A stretch of DNA of 64,000 nucleotides. Source: Lactobacillus sp. ESL0246. GTDB taxonomy: Bacteria > Bacillota > Bacilli > Lactobacillales > Lactobacillaceae. Location: NCBI RefSeq assembly GCF_003692965.1, contig NZ_REHC01000008.1:248001-312000 (forward strand). The letters are read 5' to 3'. The position numbers were made by a program, and so were the translations under genes. Positions 44,255-53,767 of the stretch are shown in pieces; position 1 is the stretch's first letter, and each line of letters starts with the position of its first letter. Under the pieces are notes generated by a model. It was not told the DNA's origin. It saw only the letters and a list, made by a program, of their open reading frames with translations, and ran no database searches.

Positions 44255-46672
44255 CTAACGTATTTCAGCCTTAAGTTTATCTTGTAAGCAATCAGTTATG
44301 GCTGTCATTGCTTTAGTAACAACCTCATCGGTTAACGTGTCTTTCCTGTTAAGAAAAGTTAATCGATAAGCAATACTCTTTTTGCCTTGTGCAATATGTG
44401 ATCCTTGATAAGTATCAATTACCCGCAATTTAATTAAATACTTGCCACTATTAGCTTTTATAAGGTCCTCAATTTCTTGATTAGTCACTTCTTGATCGAT
44501 TAAAACAGATAAATCACGATCAACGGCAGGGAATTTAGGAGCAGCTTTTGAAATTGTTTTCGGATTAATAATTAATGGTATTATTTCATCTAGATTAAGT
44601 TCATAGCCATAAATCTCATTACCATTCATCGCTTTATTAACATTTGTGATTTCATGACTAATCATTCCAATTAAACCGACATAATGCCCTTTTATATAAA
44701 TTCCAGCAGTTCTAGTCGGATGCATGCCAGAAATAGTTTCAGCTTTGTATTCCACTTGATTTAAATCAATTCCAATAGCAAGTAGCAAATTGGCTAATTG
44801 ACCTTTGACAAAATAAAAGTCAATCTGCTCATTTTCATGTTGCCAATTGTCCCAATAAACATTACCCGAATAAAGTGCAGCAAGATGTTCATGTTCATTA
44901 TACGTATCACCAGCAAAATCATAAACTCGCCCTTGTTCGTAGAGAGTTAATTGATTTTGTTTTCGTGCCATATTATAAGCAGCAGCATCAATTAATCCTG
45001 TTAAAAGATTTTGCCTTAAAGTAGAACGACTAGAATTAAGAGGCATTTGAACTTTTACTAGTGGCTGTGGTGTTTTAGTATAAGTGACAGCTTTTTCACT
45101 TGAGGTCAAAGAATACGAAATTGCTTCAATTAAGCCCTGTCCCTGGACCACACTCTTAATTCGCCGAATTACATCCTCAGTTTGAGAATAACCACCACGG
45201 GTTTCCGGTAAAACTGGTTGGGTAGATTTAATATTGTCATATCCGTATAAGCGACCAACTTCTTCAACTAAATCAGCTGGAATTGAAATATCCCATCGTC
45301 TCGCAGGAATATCAACTACTAAATCTTTACCAGCCACTTCAACATTAAAATTCAAGCGCTTATAAATGTTTAGCATTTCAGATGACGAAATTTCGGTTCC
45401 CAATACTTTATTGATATAAGAAACAGTAGTTCTAACAGTGACAGATTCTTGCTTCTTATCACTTCCGGTAATTATACCCTCTGCAATCGTTCCATCCGCA
45501 TCATTACGCAACAATAACGCAGCCATATTCAAAGCACGCATTGTAGCATCATAATTGACTCCTTTTTCATAACGACTTGAAGCCTCTGTGCGATTGGCAT
45601 GACGTAAAGCAGCTTTTCTGACTAAAGTTGGGTCAAAAATAGCTGCTTCCAAAATGACGTCAGTAGTATCCTCTTTGATTTCTGAATTGAGTCCGCCCAT
45701 CACTCCAGCCATCATTACAGGCTGATCACCATTTGTAATTACAATATCATTAGGATCAAGGTCAACTTCATGGTCATTTAATAAAGTTAGTTTTTCACCC
45801 GCAGTGGCTTTTCTAACAACCAACTGACCACTTTCAAATGCTCTTGCATCATAAGTATGCAGTGGTTGACCAGTCAAAAGCATGACATAATTTGTAACAT
45901 CAACAACATTGTTAATTGGTCTGATTCCAGCATTCCAAAGACGCGCCTGCATCCACAAAGGACTATCACCAATTTTGACATTTTTGATTTTGCGGAGATA
46001 AAACTTAGGTGCTAATTTACTATCGACCTGAACTTTAAGCTGATCAGTCCAATCAGGACCATCTGCTTTCAAGGCAACGTCTTCGACTTTAACGGGTTCA
46101 TCAATAATAGCACCAACTTCATACGCGGCCCCTTCCATGGACAAAGTATCAGCGCGATTAGGAGTAATATCAAAGTCAAAAATATAATCATCCATACCTA
46201 ATAACTCAAACACTTCTTGGCCCGGATGAAGATCAGCATCAGTAGGAAACAGAAAAATACCGTCAACATATTTTTCAGGGACAACGCTATCAGCAAAGCC
46301 AATCTCCTGTAATCCACAAATCATCCCATTCGATTCATAGCCACGCAACTTACCTTTCTTAATTTTAATATTGTCGGCAATTCTAGCACCAGGAAGGGCT
46401 ACAATTACATCTTCTCCTGCTGCAACATTAGGCGCACCACAGACAATTTGATGCGGCTCTTCATCTCCCACATCAACATGTGTTACATTTAAATGCGTCC
46501 CTTCAACCGGTGTACAATCAAGAATGTGCCCAACGACTAACTTCTTAAGTCCTTCTTGGGGATGCTTAACATCGGCAACTTCGACTCCAGTTCGAGTTAT
46601 TTTTTCTCCTAATTGATATGGATCCTTGTTAAGTTCAAGAAAATCTTGTAGCCATTTATACGAAACTAGCAT
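44255..46672 (-). CDS. pheT: phenylalanyl-tRNA synthetase beta chain
   Basis: 805 residues. The N-terminal tRNA-binding domain has LVVGHILDCTPVEGTHLNVT. B3/B4 editing residues appear kept (GQPLHTYDAR, MAGVMGGLNSE, VILEAAIFDP). B5 has VVDIPARRWDISIPADLVEE, and the C-terminal anticodon-binding (FDX-ACB) domain has PKFPAVDRDLSVLID. It starts directly after pheS and is controlled with it by the Phe T-box. Confidence 0.97.
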   Translation of the reverse strand: MLVSYKWLQDFLELNKDPYQLGEKITRTGVEVADVKHPQEGLKKLVVGHILDCTPVEGTHLNVTHVDVGDEEPHQIVCGAPNVAAGEDVIVALPGARIADNIKIKKGKLRGYESNGMICGLQEIGFADSVVPEKYVDGIFLFPTDADLHPGQEVFELLGMDDYIFDFDITPNRADTLSMEGAAYEVGAIIDEPVKVEDVALKADGPDWTDQLKVQVDSKLAPKFYLRKIKNVKIGDSPLWMQARLWNAGIRPINNVVDVTNYVMLLTGQPLHTYDARAFESGQLVVRKATAGEKLTLLNDHEVDLDPNDIVITNGDQPVMMAGVMGGLNSEIKEDTTDVILEAAIFDPTLVRKAALRHANRTEASSRYEKGVNYDATMRALNMAALLLRNDADGTIAEGIITGSDKKQESVTVRTTVSYINKVLGTEISSSEMLNIYKRLNFNVEVAGKDLVVDIPARRWDISIPADLVEEVGRLYGYDNIKSTQPVLPETRGGYSQTEDVIRRIKSVVQGQGLIEAISYSLTSSEKAVTYTKTPQPLVKVQMPLNSSRSTLRQNLLTGLIDAAAYNMARKQNQLTLYEQGRVYDFAGDTYNEHEHLAALYSGNVYWDNWQHENEQIDFYFVKGQLANLLLAIGIDLNQVEYKAETISGMHPTRTAGIYIKGHYVGLIGMISHEITNVNKAMNGNEIYGYELNLDEIIPLIINPKTISKAAPKFPAVDRDLSVLIDQEVTNQEIEDLIKANSGKYLIKLRVIDTYQGSHIAQGKKSIAYRLTFLNRKDTLTDEVVTKAMTAITDCLQDKLKAEIR

Positions 46673-47722
46673 TTATCTTTCCTCCTTACTGAATTGTTCT
46701 AAGAAACGAACATCATTAGTATAAAAGTCACGAATGTCATCAATCCCATATTTTAAAATTGCAAAGCGATCCAGTCCGACACCAAAAGCGAATCCACCAT
46801 AAATTTTTGAATCAATACCCGCATTTTCTAAAACATTTGGATGAACCATACCAGCACCCAGAACTTCAATCCATCCTGTATATTTACAAATTGCACAGCC
46901 CTTACCGTCACAATTAAAACAGGAAACATCCATTTCAACCGATGGTTCAGTAAATGGAAAGTAACTTGGCCGTAATCGTGTCTTGCGATCTTGACCAAAA
47001 ACGTGTTTAGTCATCATTTCAAGTGTCCCTTTAAGATCACCCATGGTAATGTTTTTATCAACAACCAAACCCTCCATTTGCATAAATTGATGAGAATGAG
47101 TCGCATCATCATCATCACGACGATAAACCTTACCTGGACCAACCATCTTAAGAGGGCCTTTAGAAAAGTCAAATTTTTCTAAGACACGTGCTTGATCGCC
47201 AGAGGTTTGTGATCGTAACAAGTCTTCTGTATCAATGTAAAAAGTTTCTTGCATGTCACGAGCTGGGTGATCTTTGGGAAGATTCATCATTTCGAAACAA
47301 TAATGGTCAGTTTCGATTTCAGGTCCTTGAACAACTTGATAACCCATTCCAATAAAATATTTTTCTAAATCATCTAAAATAATATTGATTGGATGTTTTG
47401 AACCGACATGTGTTGCCCGACCTGGCAATGTAACATCAATCCGTTCTTTTTCTAGCTGTTTTTCTGCAAGTTCTTTTGCAATTTCTGTTTTTACATTATC
47501 TAGATTATGATTAAATAAATCACGAACTTTATTAACCTGTTTTCCAATATCACGGCGCTTGTCCGGATCAACATCTTTCATCGAATGTAAGATTTCGGTC
47601 AATTCACTTTTACGACCGACAAGTTTAACACGCACTTCATTCAACGTTTGTTCATTTTTAACTTTGGCAATTTCGGCTAAGCCTTTTTCGCGTAGCTTGT
47701 TGAGCCTATCAAATAAATCCAT
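46673..47722 (-). CDS. pheS: phenylalanyl-tRNA synthetase alpha chain
   Basis: 349 residues. The N-terminal coiled-coil is followed by the class II core: motif 1 HPINIILDDLEKYFIGMGY, motif 2 GKVYRRDDDDATHSHQFMQ, motif 3 GFAFGVGLDRFAIL. The Cys pairs in CFNCDGKGCAICK are common in the Firmicutes form. It forms the alpha2-beta2 enzyme with PheT. Confidence 0.97.
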   Translation of the reverse strand: MDLFDRLNKLREKGLAEIAKVKNEQTLNEVRVKLVGRKSELTEILHSMKDVDPDKRRDIGKQVNKVRDLFNHNLDNVKTEIAKELAEKQLEKERIDVTLPGRATHVGSKHPINIILDDLEKYFIGMGYQVVQGPEIETDHYCFEMMNLPKDHPARDMQETFYIDTEDLLRSQTSGDQARVLEKFDFSKGPLKMVGPGKVYRRDDDDATHSHQFMQMEGLVVDKNITMGDLKGTLEMMTKHVFGQDRKTRLRPSYFPFTEPSVEMDVSCFNCDGKGCAICKYTGWIEVLGAGMVHPNVLENAGIDSKIYGGFAFGVGLDRFAILKYGIDDIRDFYTNDVRFLEQFSKEER

Positions 47723-47740
47723 TGTTTTTTCCTTTCAAAC

Positions 47741-47960
47741 AAAAAAGTTCCGCCCCCTCTAAAGGGACGAAACTTCGCGGTACCACCCTAGTTTAAGCCA
47801 CTAATAGCTTACACTTAAGTTTTCGATAACGGCGAATACCGGAATTGATTAGATCCTACTAGTAAGGTGAAATTCACAGATCCGTTCAAACTTTTCTTTC
47901 AGCTCACTAAAAAAGTCTCTCTGCATAAATGATTTCTGCTACTAATCTTACTTTCTGTAA
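47741..47960 (-). promoter_or_regulatory. T-box riboswitch before pheST (Phe specifier)
   Basis: On the minus strand AGGGTGGTACCGCG (47789-47776) is the T-box sequence that pairs with the uncharged tRNA end. The terminator stem AAGTTTCGTCCCTTT / GGGGCGGAACTTTTTT lies at 47775-47741. In stem I, GTGAATTTCACC contains TTC (47871-47869) as likely Phe specifier codon, and AGTAGC and GCAGAGAGAC match AG-box/loop elements. Confidence 0.92.
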
Positions 47961-48013
47961 TTACTTAATAGAATAATTCTTTTTTACAAAACTTGCAAGT
48001 AAATACTTTATTC

Positions 48014-48364
48014 TCACACCCACTTATCTGCCCAATCATGAATTTGATTAAAAACTGGCTTAAGTTCCTCACCTTTTCGGGTTAACCGGTAAGAAATAAT
48101 TTTAGTATTAGCATCGACAGAGCGTTTAATAATATTTTCCTGTTCGAGTTCTTTCAATCTTTCAACTAACACCCGATCAGAACAAGCAACCACACAACGT
48201 GCCAAATCCTTAAATCGAAGATATTTACTGCCACACAGAGAGCTAATGATTAAGCCGTTCCATTTTTTGCCAATAATTTGAAAAGCATTAATAAAATGTT
48301 CGCATGATTCAAAATCAGTAGCGCCACAGTCAGCTTGATCCTCTGTTTTCGTGACTTGTGACAT
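48014..48364 (-). CDS. HxlR family transcriptional regulator
   Basis: 116 residues with the HxlR winged helix: FQIIGKKWNGLIISSLCGSK, RFKDLARCVVACSDRVLVER, LKELEQENIIKR and SYRLTRKGEELKPV. Cys residues near the N-terminus (CGATDFESCEHF) could be redox or electrophile sensors, as in some relatives. The target is unknown; no gene is adjacent in divergent orientation that would mark it. Confidence 0.88.
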   Translation of the reverse strand: MSQVTKTEDQADCGATDFESCEHFINAFQIIGKKWNGLIISSLCGSKYLRFKDLARCVVACSDRVLVERLKELEQENIIKRSVDANTKIISYRLTRKGEELKPVFNQIHDWADKWV

Positions 48365-48442
48365 AAAATTTTCCCTCCATCGTCAAGTGATAATTACGGT
48401 TCTAATTATAAAAAATTCACTTACTAAAAACAAGCTCTTTAA

Positions 48443-49210
48443 TCAAGCAAAATGATAAATTATGATACCAGCGGCTACAGCAGCATTTAATGATTCAGCC
48501 TGTCCCTTAATTGGAATATATAGCCGTTCATCACAAAGATGTGCAATTTCTTTGCTGACTCCATGAGCCTCATTACCAATCACTAGCCCCAACTGTGGAA
48601 GCGGTGCAAAATTTTGTAATTGCTTTGCTGAGTGATCCAGCATGCTTGAATAAACTGGAATTGCGTTGCTATGAAATGTTCCAATCACGTCTGGTAAATC
48701 CTGTGTGATTAGATCAATGTGAAACTGACTACCTTGCATTGCTCGTTGAGTTTTGGGATTGTATAAATCGACACTTTGTGGTGCTAAAATTACACCATTA
48801 AAGTCGGCAGCATCAGCCGTTCTAATGATTGTACCAACATTGCCCGGATCCGAAAGTTGATCAAGCAGGACCCATTTGCCATAGTTAAACGAAAAATTTT
48901 TAGGTTCGGAAACTTTCAATACCATAAAAATATTTTGTGAATTCTTGGTACTCGATAAATGCCGTGCAATTGCATTATTAATTGTAACGATTTTACTAGT
49001 GGTCAAATCTACATGATAATTGTCTTTAGCCTGAGTTAAAGCTTCAGCTGTACCCAAAAGATACACATACTTATATCCTGCCTTCAGAGCTTCTTGAACC
49101 AAATGAAACCCTTCGATTATATATAAGCTAGTTTCTTCACGGTATTTTTTTTGCTTCAACTTGGCTAAGTTTTTGATTAACTTATTGTTAACCGAACTAA
49201 TTTGTTCCAT
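48443..49210 (-). CDS. TrmH/SpoU family RNA 2'-O-methyltransferase
   Basis: 255 residues. An N-terminal substrate-binding domain (SVNNKLIKNLAKLKQKKYRE, then YIIEGFHLVQEAL) is followed by the SPOUT knot: LLDQLSDPGNVGTIIRTADA, GLVIGNEAHGVSKEI and IPIKGQAESLNAAVAAGIII. It uses S-adenosylmethionine to methylate rRNA or tRNA ribose. Exact site not readable. It is divergent from acyP. Confidence 0.9.
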   Translation of the reverse strand: MEQISSVNNKLIKNLAKLKQKKYREETSLYIIEGFHLVQEALKAGYKYVYLLGTAEALTQAKDNYHVDLTTSKIVTINNAIARHLSSTKNSQNIFMVLKVSEPKNFSFNYGKWVLLDQLSDPGNVGTIIRTADAADFNGVILAPQSVDLYNPKTQRAMQGSQFHIDLITQDLPDVIGTFHSNAIPVYSSMLDHSAKQLQNFAPLPQLGLVIGNEAHGVSKEIAHLCDERLYIPIKGQAESLNAAVAAGIIIYHFA

Positions 49211-49305
49211 TAATCAAACATCTTCTTTCAAACTTCAATTATAGCGTATAGTTCCTGGGTAAAATGGTAAAATTAAAATAGTCTAGTCTATAGAAAGGAA
49301 TAATT

Positions 49306-49626
49306 ATGGGTCTTTTTAATAAAAAACAGCAAGCTAATACTGAATCCCCAATTGAAACCTGGCAACTAACTGTTTCAGGAATTGTTCAAGGCGTGGGCTT
49401 TCGCTGGAGTGTCTTAAATTTAGCAAAACAAATGAACATTTGTGGTACCGTATGCAATAATAGCGATCAAACTGTTACTATCACTTTACAGACTAGTTTA
49501 GACCGCGTCAACCAGTTTTGCACTGAGCTGCCCCAAAAAATTTCACAATTTGCACGAATTACAAAAATACATAAAGAAAAATTAACAAATGTAGCCAAAA
49601 TGAGTAGTTTTCATGTATTATATTAG
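49306..49626 (+). CDS. acyP: acylphosphatase
   Basis: 106 residues, of which about the first 15 are an extension to the normal 90. The active-site loop SGIVQGVGFRWSV includes the phosphate-binding Arg, and GTVCNNSDQTVTITLQ carries the catalytic Asn. It hydrolyses acyl phosphates. It is four bases before the yidC frame, a pairing seen in other lactobacilli. Confidence 0.9.
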   Translation: MGLFNKKQQANTESPIETWQLTVSGIVQGVGFRWSVLNLAKQMNICGTVCNNSDQTVTITLQTSLDRVNQFCTELPQKISQFARITKIHKEKLTNVAKMSSFHVLY

Positions 49627-49659
49627 TTATTGACTAAGTTTATTAATATGGTGGATTTA

Positions 49660-50634
49660 ATGAAAAAATATCGTAAATATATCGGATTGACTGTCCTTTG
49701 CTTGGCAGTCATGTTAATTGTTACAGCATGTTCACAACACAGTGGTGCTAACAGTGCCCCACCAACCGGCGGTTTTTATGGGTGGATTTATCAATATATC
49801 GGATTACCTTTGCAGAATATTATGTTGTACTTCTCCAAGATTATTGGTGGCGCAAATGGTGCTGGTTGGGCAATCATCTTGATGACTTTCGTAGTTAGAA
49901 TGATCCTTTTGCCTTTAATGTTAAGTCAACAAAATAAATCAACTACACAACAAGAAAAAATGGCCCGTTTACAACCTCAAATGAAGTTAATTCAAGACAC
50001 AATGAAACGAAAAGATTTAACTCAAGAACAACAAATGACTTTGGCAGGCTGGCAACGGCAACTTTATTCGCAAAACAATCTATCATTGACTGGTGGAATT
50101 GGATGCTTACCATTGATTATTCAGTTTCCAATCATGATTGGAATTTATCAGGCAGTAATGTATTCTCATAGTTTGGCCAACTCATCATTCTTTGGTATTT
50201 CATTGAGCAGTCGTTCGATTGTGGTCACTATTATTGCCACAATCTTTGCTTTTATTCAGGGATATCTTTCATTAGTTGGTATACCTAAAGAGCAAAAAAA
50301 GCAAATGCAGTCTATGATGTTGATGAACCCCTTAATGACATTGTTTATTTCATTATCTGTTTCAGGCTCCGTTGCTCTTTATTGGGCAGCTGGTAACTTC
50401 TTTTCAGTTATTCAACAGTTGATTGTAACCTTTATTATTATGCCCAAGGTTAAACGAAATGTTGATAAAGAATTACAGCATGAGCCAATTAAAGAAGTAG
50501 TTAATAAGGCAAAGATTGATGAACTGTTGAATGTTGCACCTCAAGCATCTCAAGAAAATAAGCAAGTCAATCAATTACATCAAGATCTTCGCAAACGTAA
50601 TAAGGGAAAACAGCAAAAAAATCATAAAAATTAA
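49660..50634 (+). CDS. yidC: YidC/Oxa1-type membrane protein insertase (lipoprotein)
   Basis: 324 residues from ATG 49660. A lipoprotein signal peptide (LTVLCLAVMLIVTACS) is cleaved before Cys of TAC. Five transmembrane helices follow, with the YidC core GWAIILMTFVVRMILLPLML and GCLPLIIQFPIMIGIYQAVM. The C-terminal tail is Lys-rich (KRNKGKQQKNHKN) for ribosome contact. It inserts membrane proteins, alone or with SecYEG. Confidence 0.95.
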   Translation: MKKYRKYIGLTVLCLAVMLIVTACSQHSGANSAPPTGGFYGWIYQYIGLPLQNIMLYFSKIIGGANGAGWAIILMTFVVRMILLPLMLSQQNKSTTQQEKMARLQPQMKLIQDTMKRKDLTQEQQMTLAGWQRQLYSQNNLSLTGGIGCLPLIIQFPIMIGIYQAVMYSHSLANSSFFGISLSSRSIVVTIIATIFAFIQGYLSLVGIPKEQKKQMQSMMLMNPLMTLFISLSVSGSVALYWAAGNFFSVIQQLIVTFIIMPKVKRNVDKELQHEPIKEVVNKAKIDELLNVAPQASQENKQVNQLHQDLRKRNKGKQQKNHKN

Positions 50635-50694
50635 AAATAGCTATATATAAATAAAATATTTTAATTTGCAAGACTTCATTTTGAAGTAAAGCTA

Positions 50695-50806
50695 ACCTCC
50701 TAGATGGGTTCAAAACCCAGCTGGAGGTTTTTATTATGGATAAATTAATTGTTAAGCAAAAAGTGTTTCTTAATAGCTAAAATAACTATTAAGAAACACT
50801 TTTTTA
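50695..50806. terminator. two hairpins between convergent yidC and the histidine kinase gene
   Basis: AACCTCC..GGAGGTT with an inner TGGGTT / AACCCA stem at about 50695-50734 ends yidC. AAAGTGTTTCTTAATAG / CTATTAAGAAACACTTT at about 50759-50803, with T and A runs, ends the kinase operon. Confidence 0.8.
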
Positions 50807-50811
50807 ATTAT

Positions 50812-52374
50812 TCAGGTATCACGCTTTTGCTTATCTTGTTCGCGCTGACGCAGATTGTCCGCCTGCTCTTTTGTCAAAGATGGAAAGGTCATGATAAATT
50901 GGCTTCCTTGACCCTCCACAGATTCAACACTAATTTTACCATGATAGCTAGTAACTAACTTTTGGGCAATTGCCAAACCTAAACCATTGCCACCTTTTTC
51001 TCGTGTTCTTGCCTTGTCAACACGATAAAAGCGATTGAAAATTTTACTTTGATCTGCTTCAGAAATGCCTTCACCATAATCCTGTACAATAATATTAACT
51101 TCATTATTGAGCAATCCGGCTGAGATATTTAGTTCCTTGCGGGTAGTTGAATATTTAATTCCATTGTCGATTAGTACGACCAGTAATTGTTCCAAATGTC
51201 CTTGATAAATTTGAATTTCAGTTTCTAATGGTAAATCATCCATATCAAGCCTTATAGAAAAGTCTGGATGAACCATAGATAAATTTCCTGTGACTCTCTT
51301 TAATACATCTGAAACCTTAGTCACTGCGTTCGGATACTGAACATTAATTTGTTCAGCTCGGGTTAAATCTAACATTTCTTGAATTAGATGCTGCATTCGC
51401 TTTGCTTCTTGCAATGAAGCTGTAATCGACTCAGATAAAATTTCTGGATCATCTTTTCCCCAACGTTCCAACATATTTAAATGTCCTTCAATTACGGCAA
51501 CCGGAGTTCGTAATTCGTGTGAAACATCGCCTACAAATTCCTTTTGCTGCTCAATATAGCGTTGCATCCTGTCAAGCATTTGATTAAATGAAATTGCAAG
51601 TTCTTGCAATTCATCATGGCGATGGAAATCTTTGATTCTTGCCGTACTATTTGGATCTACATTAACTTCTCCGGCTACTTTAGACATTTCTTTAATCGGC
51701 TTAACAATCCCCAAAACAATAATGAAAGAAATTATTGTAAAGATTATAATTGCAATCAGGGAAATACGAATCATCCATTTAAGTAGATCCCTCATCAAGC
51801 CGTTATAATATGACATTTTATTTTTGACCACAATATAGCCTGTTACTTGTCCATTCTTCATAGACCGAACCTTTTGATAAGTCAATAATTGACGGCGATG
51901 ATTATGATAAACAGTCTCCATTAAGAGATCACCTTTAAATGATTTGAACTGAGGAATATTGCTACCATTGTCAAAAACGTCTTCTTTTTCAAGATTATAA
52001 ACTACAACATTTAAATCGGGGTTGGTCAAAGAAGACAGCAAGTCATCGTTAAAAGCACTGGTTCCATATTCTGATTGACTAATTGCAGGACTGCCTTGTA
52101 ATACTTTTTGTGTTGAAGGAGTCAATGATGGAACCACATTAGAAATCTGCAACTCTGTTGGAATTCGCATAAGATTAGCATTAAGCTTGGTCATCATTTC
52201 GCTTGATGTTTCCTTCTGTTGCACCAATGATTGTTGTCCCACAATCGAATATATTACAACTGAAAATACAATAAAAGAGACCATTATCGTTAATGCAACG
52301 ACACTCACCCAATGTACTACTAAGGATGAATGTTTGGTCTCCTGAAATTGTTTATCTTTATTTCTTCTCATCAT
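50812..52374 (-). CDS. sensor histidine kinase (ArlS/LisK-like)
   Basis: 520 residues. TM1 (VVALTIMVSFIVFSVVIYSI), an extracellular domain of about 140 residues, TM2 (ISLIAIIIFTIISFIIVLGI) and a HAMP domain lead to the kinase. The H-box is GDVSHELRTPVAVIEGH, the N-box LVVLIDNGIKYS, G1 DYGEGI and G2 GGNGLGLAIAQ. It overlaps its regulator gene by about 14 bases. The pair resembles ArlRS/LisRK/CsrRS-type envelope-stress systems. Confidence 0.93.
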   Translation of the reverse strand: MMRRNKDKQFQETKHSSLVVHWVSVVALTIMVSFIVFSVVIYSIVGQQSLVQQKETSSEMMTKLNANLMRIPTELQISNVVPSLTPSTQKVLQGSPAISQSEYGTSAFNDDLLSSLTNPDLNVVVYNLEKEDVFDNGSNIPQFKSFKGDLLMETVYHNHRRQLLTYQKVRSMKNGQVTGYIVVKNKMSYYNGLMRDLLKWMIRISLIAIIIFTIISFIIVLGIVKPIKEMSKVAGEVNVDPNSTARIKDFHRHDELQELAISFNQMLDRMQRYIEQQKEFVGDVSHELRTPVAVIEGHLNMLERWGKDDPEILSESITASLQEAKRMQHLIQEMLDLTRAEQINVQYPNAVTKVSDVLKRVTGNLSMVHPDFSIRLDMDDLPLETEIQIYQGHLEQLLVVLIDNGIKYSTTRKELNISAGLLNNEVNIIVQDYGEGISEADQSKIFNRFYRVDKARTREKGGNGLGLAIAQKLVTSYHGKISVESVEGQGSQFIMTFPSLTKEQADNLRQREQDKQKRDT

Positions 52375-53071
52375 CTTCGTCTCTTACCATATATCCAGTA
52401 CCACGAACGGTCTTAATATACGATTGTTGGCCAGGAATGTCGATTTTATTACGCAAGTAGCGAACATAAACTTCGACAACATTTGTTTCAATATTTGAAC
52501 TTGGACCCCAAATTTTAGACAATAACTGATCACGACTAACCACATTATTCTTGTTTTGAATTAAAGTCATTAACAAATTATATTCGCGCTTAGTTAGATC
52601 AACAGTCTTGCCATCACCACGGCGGACAATTCGATTAGCAGTTTCAATTGTTAAGTCTTTAAACTTAACTACCTTCTTTTCGATTGTACCATCGGAAGCT
52701 TCTTTTTCAATTTTTACTCGACGTAAGACTGCTCGTAGACGAGCCAATAGTTCCTCAATTGCAAATGGTTTAACAATATAGTCATCTGCACCATGATCTA
52801 AGCCAGAAACACGGTCAATTACAGAGTCACGAGCTGTCATCATAATGATTGGCGTACTCTTAACTTGACGAACACGTCGAGCAATTTCAAGCCCATTTAA
52901 ATCAGGAAGCATTAGATCTAGCAAAATCGCATCAAAGTCTTCCTTTAATGCTAAATCTAGACTTTTACGTCCATTACCTTCAACGACAGTATCATATTTT
53001 TCATGTTTTAATTCTAATTCTACAAAACGTGCCAAATTCTTTTCATCTTCAACAATTAAAATTCTTGCCAT
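52358..53071 (-). CDS. OmpR-family response regulator (ArlR/LisR-like)
   Basis: 237 residues from ATG 53071 (MARILIVEDEKNLARFVELE) behind AAAGGAT. The receiver has acidic DE, the phosphorylated Asp in ILLDLMLPDLNG and Lys in DYIVKPFAIEELLARLRAVL. The C-terminal winged helix is VDLTKREYNLLMTLIQNKNN and VRYLRNKID..VRGTGYMV. It is cotranscribed with the kinase. Confidence 0.95.
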   Translation of the reverse strand: MARILIVEDEKNLARFVELELKHEKYDTVVEGNGRKSLDLALKEDFDAILLDLMLPDLNGLEIARRVRQVKSTPIIMMTARDSVIDRVSGLDHGADDYIVKPFAIEELLARLRAVLRRVKIEKEASDGTIEKKVVKFKDLTIETANRIVRRGDGKTVDLTKREYNLLMTLIQNKNNVVSRDQLLSKIWGPSSNIETNVVEVYVRYLRNKIDIPGQQSYIKTVRGTGYMVRDEDDEKK

Positions 53072-53207
53072 TTCTCTATCCTTTTTAAAATTATTAATTT
53101 CTAAATTAGACTCCATTTTATAAGTAAAGCATACTTTAAAAGTGATTTTAAAACAAGATTAAAAATCGAGTTAATATTTTTCTTGTTTTTCATTTTGAAG
53201 ATCACAC

Positions 53208-53765
53208 TTACTTATTGTCATTGCAATCTTCTTGCTTAAATAAATCCTTTAACTTTGCAAATGCCGGATTAATTTGATTGCTTTTATTGCGATTATACTC
53301 CTCCTCAGAAATAACTGACCAACCATTTCCATGAGGATATATTTCCTTTTCTTTTTCCTGCTTGGTCAGAATAGTCGTAGGAATATGTAACAAAATATTG
53401 TCTTCAATTGCTGTTTGCAAATCAATCAAATCATTTTCAACTTTTACAATTGGGATTTCTGTTTCATCTAATTCTTCCTTAGATACATCTTTTTCTGTAT
53501 AATTTTCGCAAAAATGGAACTGTTCATGTAGCTCGACTGGAGCAAGACTTCGACTTGAAGGAACTATCAAATCTGCTGTCACAGTAAAATCACCAGTAAC
53601 ATATGGTTCACTATAAAACAAATCACCGATAATTTTGACTTTCTCAATCTGGTACAGTAGTTTCTGACTTCGCTTTAAAAATTCTGGCCGCATTTCCACG
53701 TTTTGTTCAAGATGAATTAAAGGTTCTGTGCTTTTAACAATTTGTGAAAAATTCAGTGATAACAT
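53208..53765 (-). CDS. YceD/DUF177 family protein
   Basis: 185 residues with LNFSQIVKSTEPLIHLEQNV and the DUF177 block (TGDFTVTADLIVPSSRSLAP, then EDNILLHIPTTIL). In many bacteria this gene precedes rpmF and helps 23S rRNA/ribosome biogenesis. Here no rpmF follows. It lies 2 bases after tmcAL on the same strand. Confidence 0.85.
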   Translation of the reverse strand: MLSLNFSQIVKSTEPLIHLEQNVEMRPEFLKRSQKLLYQIEKVKIIGDLFYSEPYVTGDFTVTADLIVPSSRSLAPVELHEQFHFCENYTEKDVSKEELDETEIPIVKVENDLIDLQTAIEDNILLHIPTTILTKQEKEKEIYPHGNGWSVISEEEYNRNKSNQINPAFAKLKDLFKQEDCNDNK

Positions 53766-53767
53766 TT

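Noticed and set aside
44255-46672. Loss of editing in PheT as in ThrS
   Set aside because: The B3/B4 residues corresponding to the known editing pocket (His in QPLH, GG, Glu in ILEAA) appear intact.
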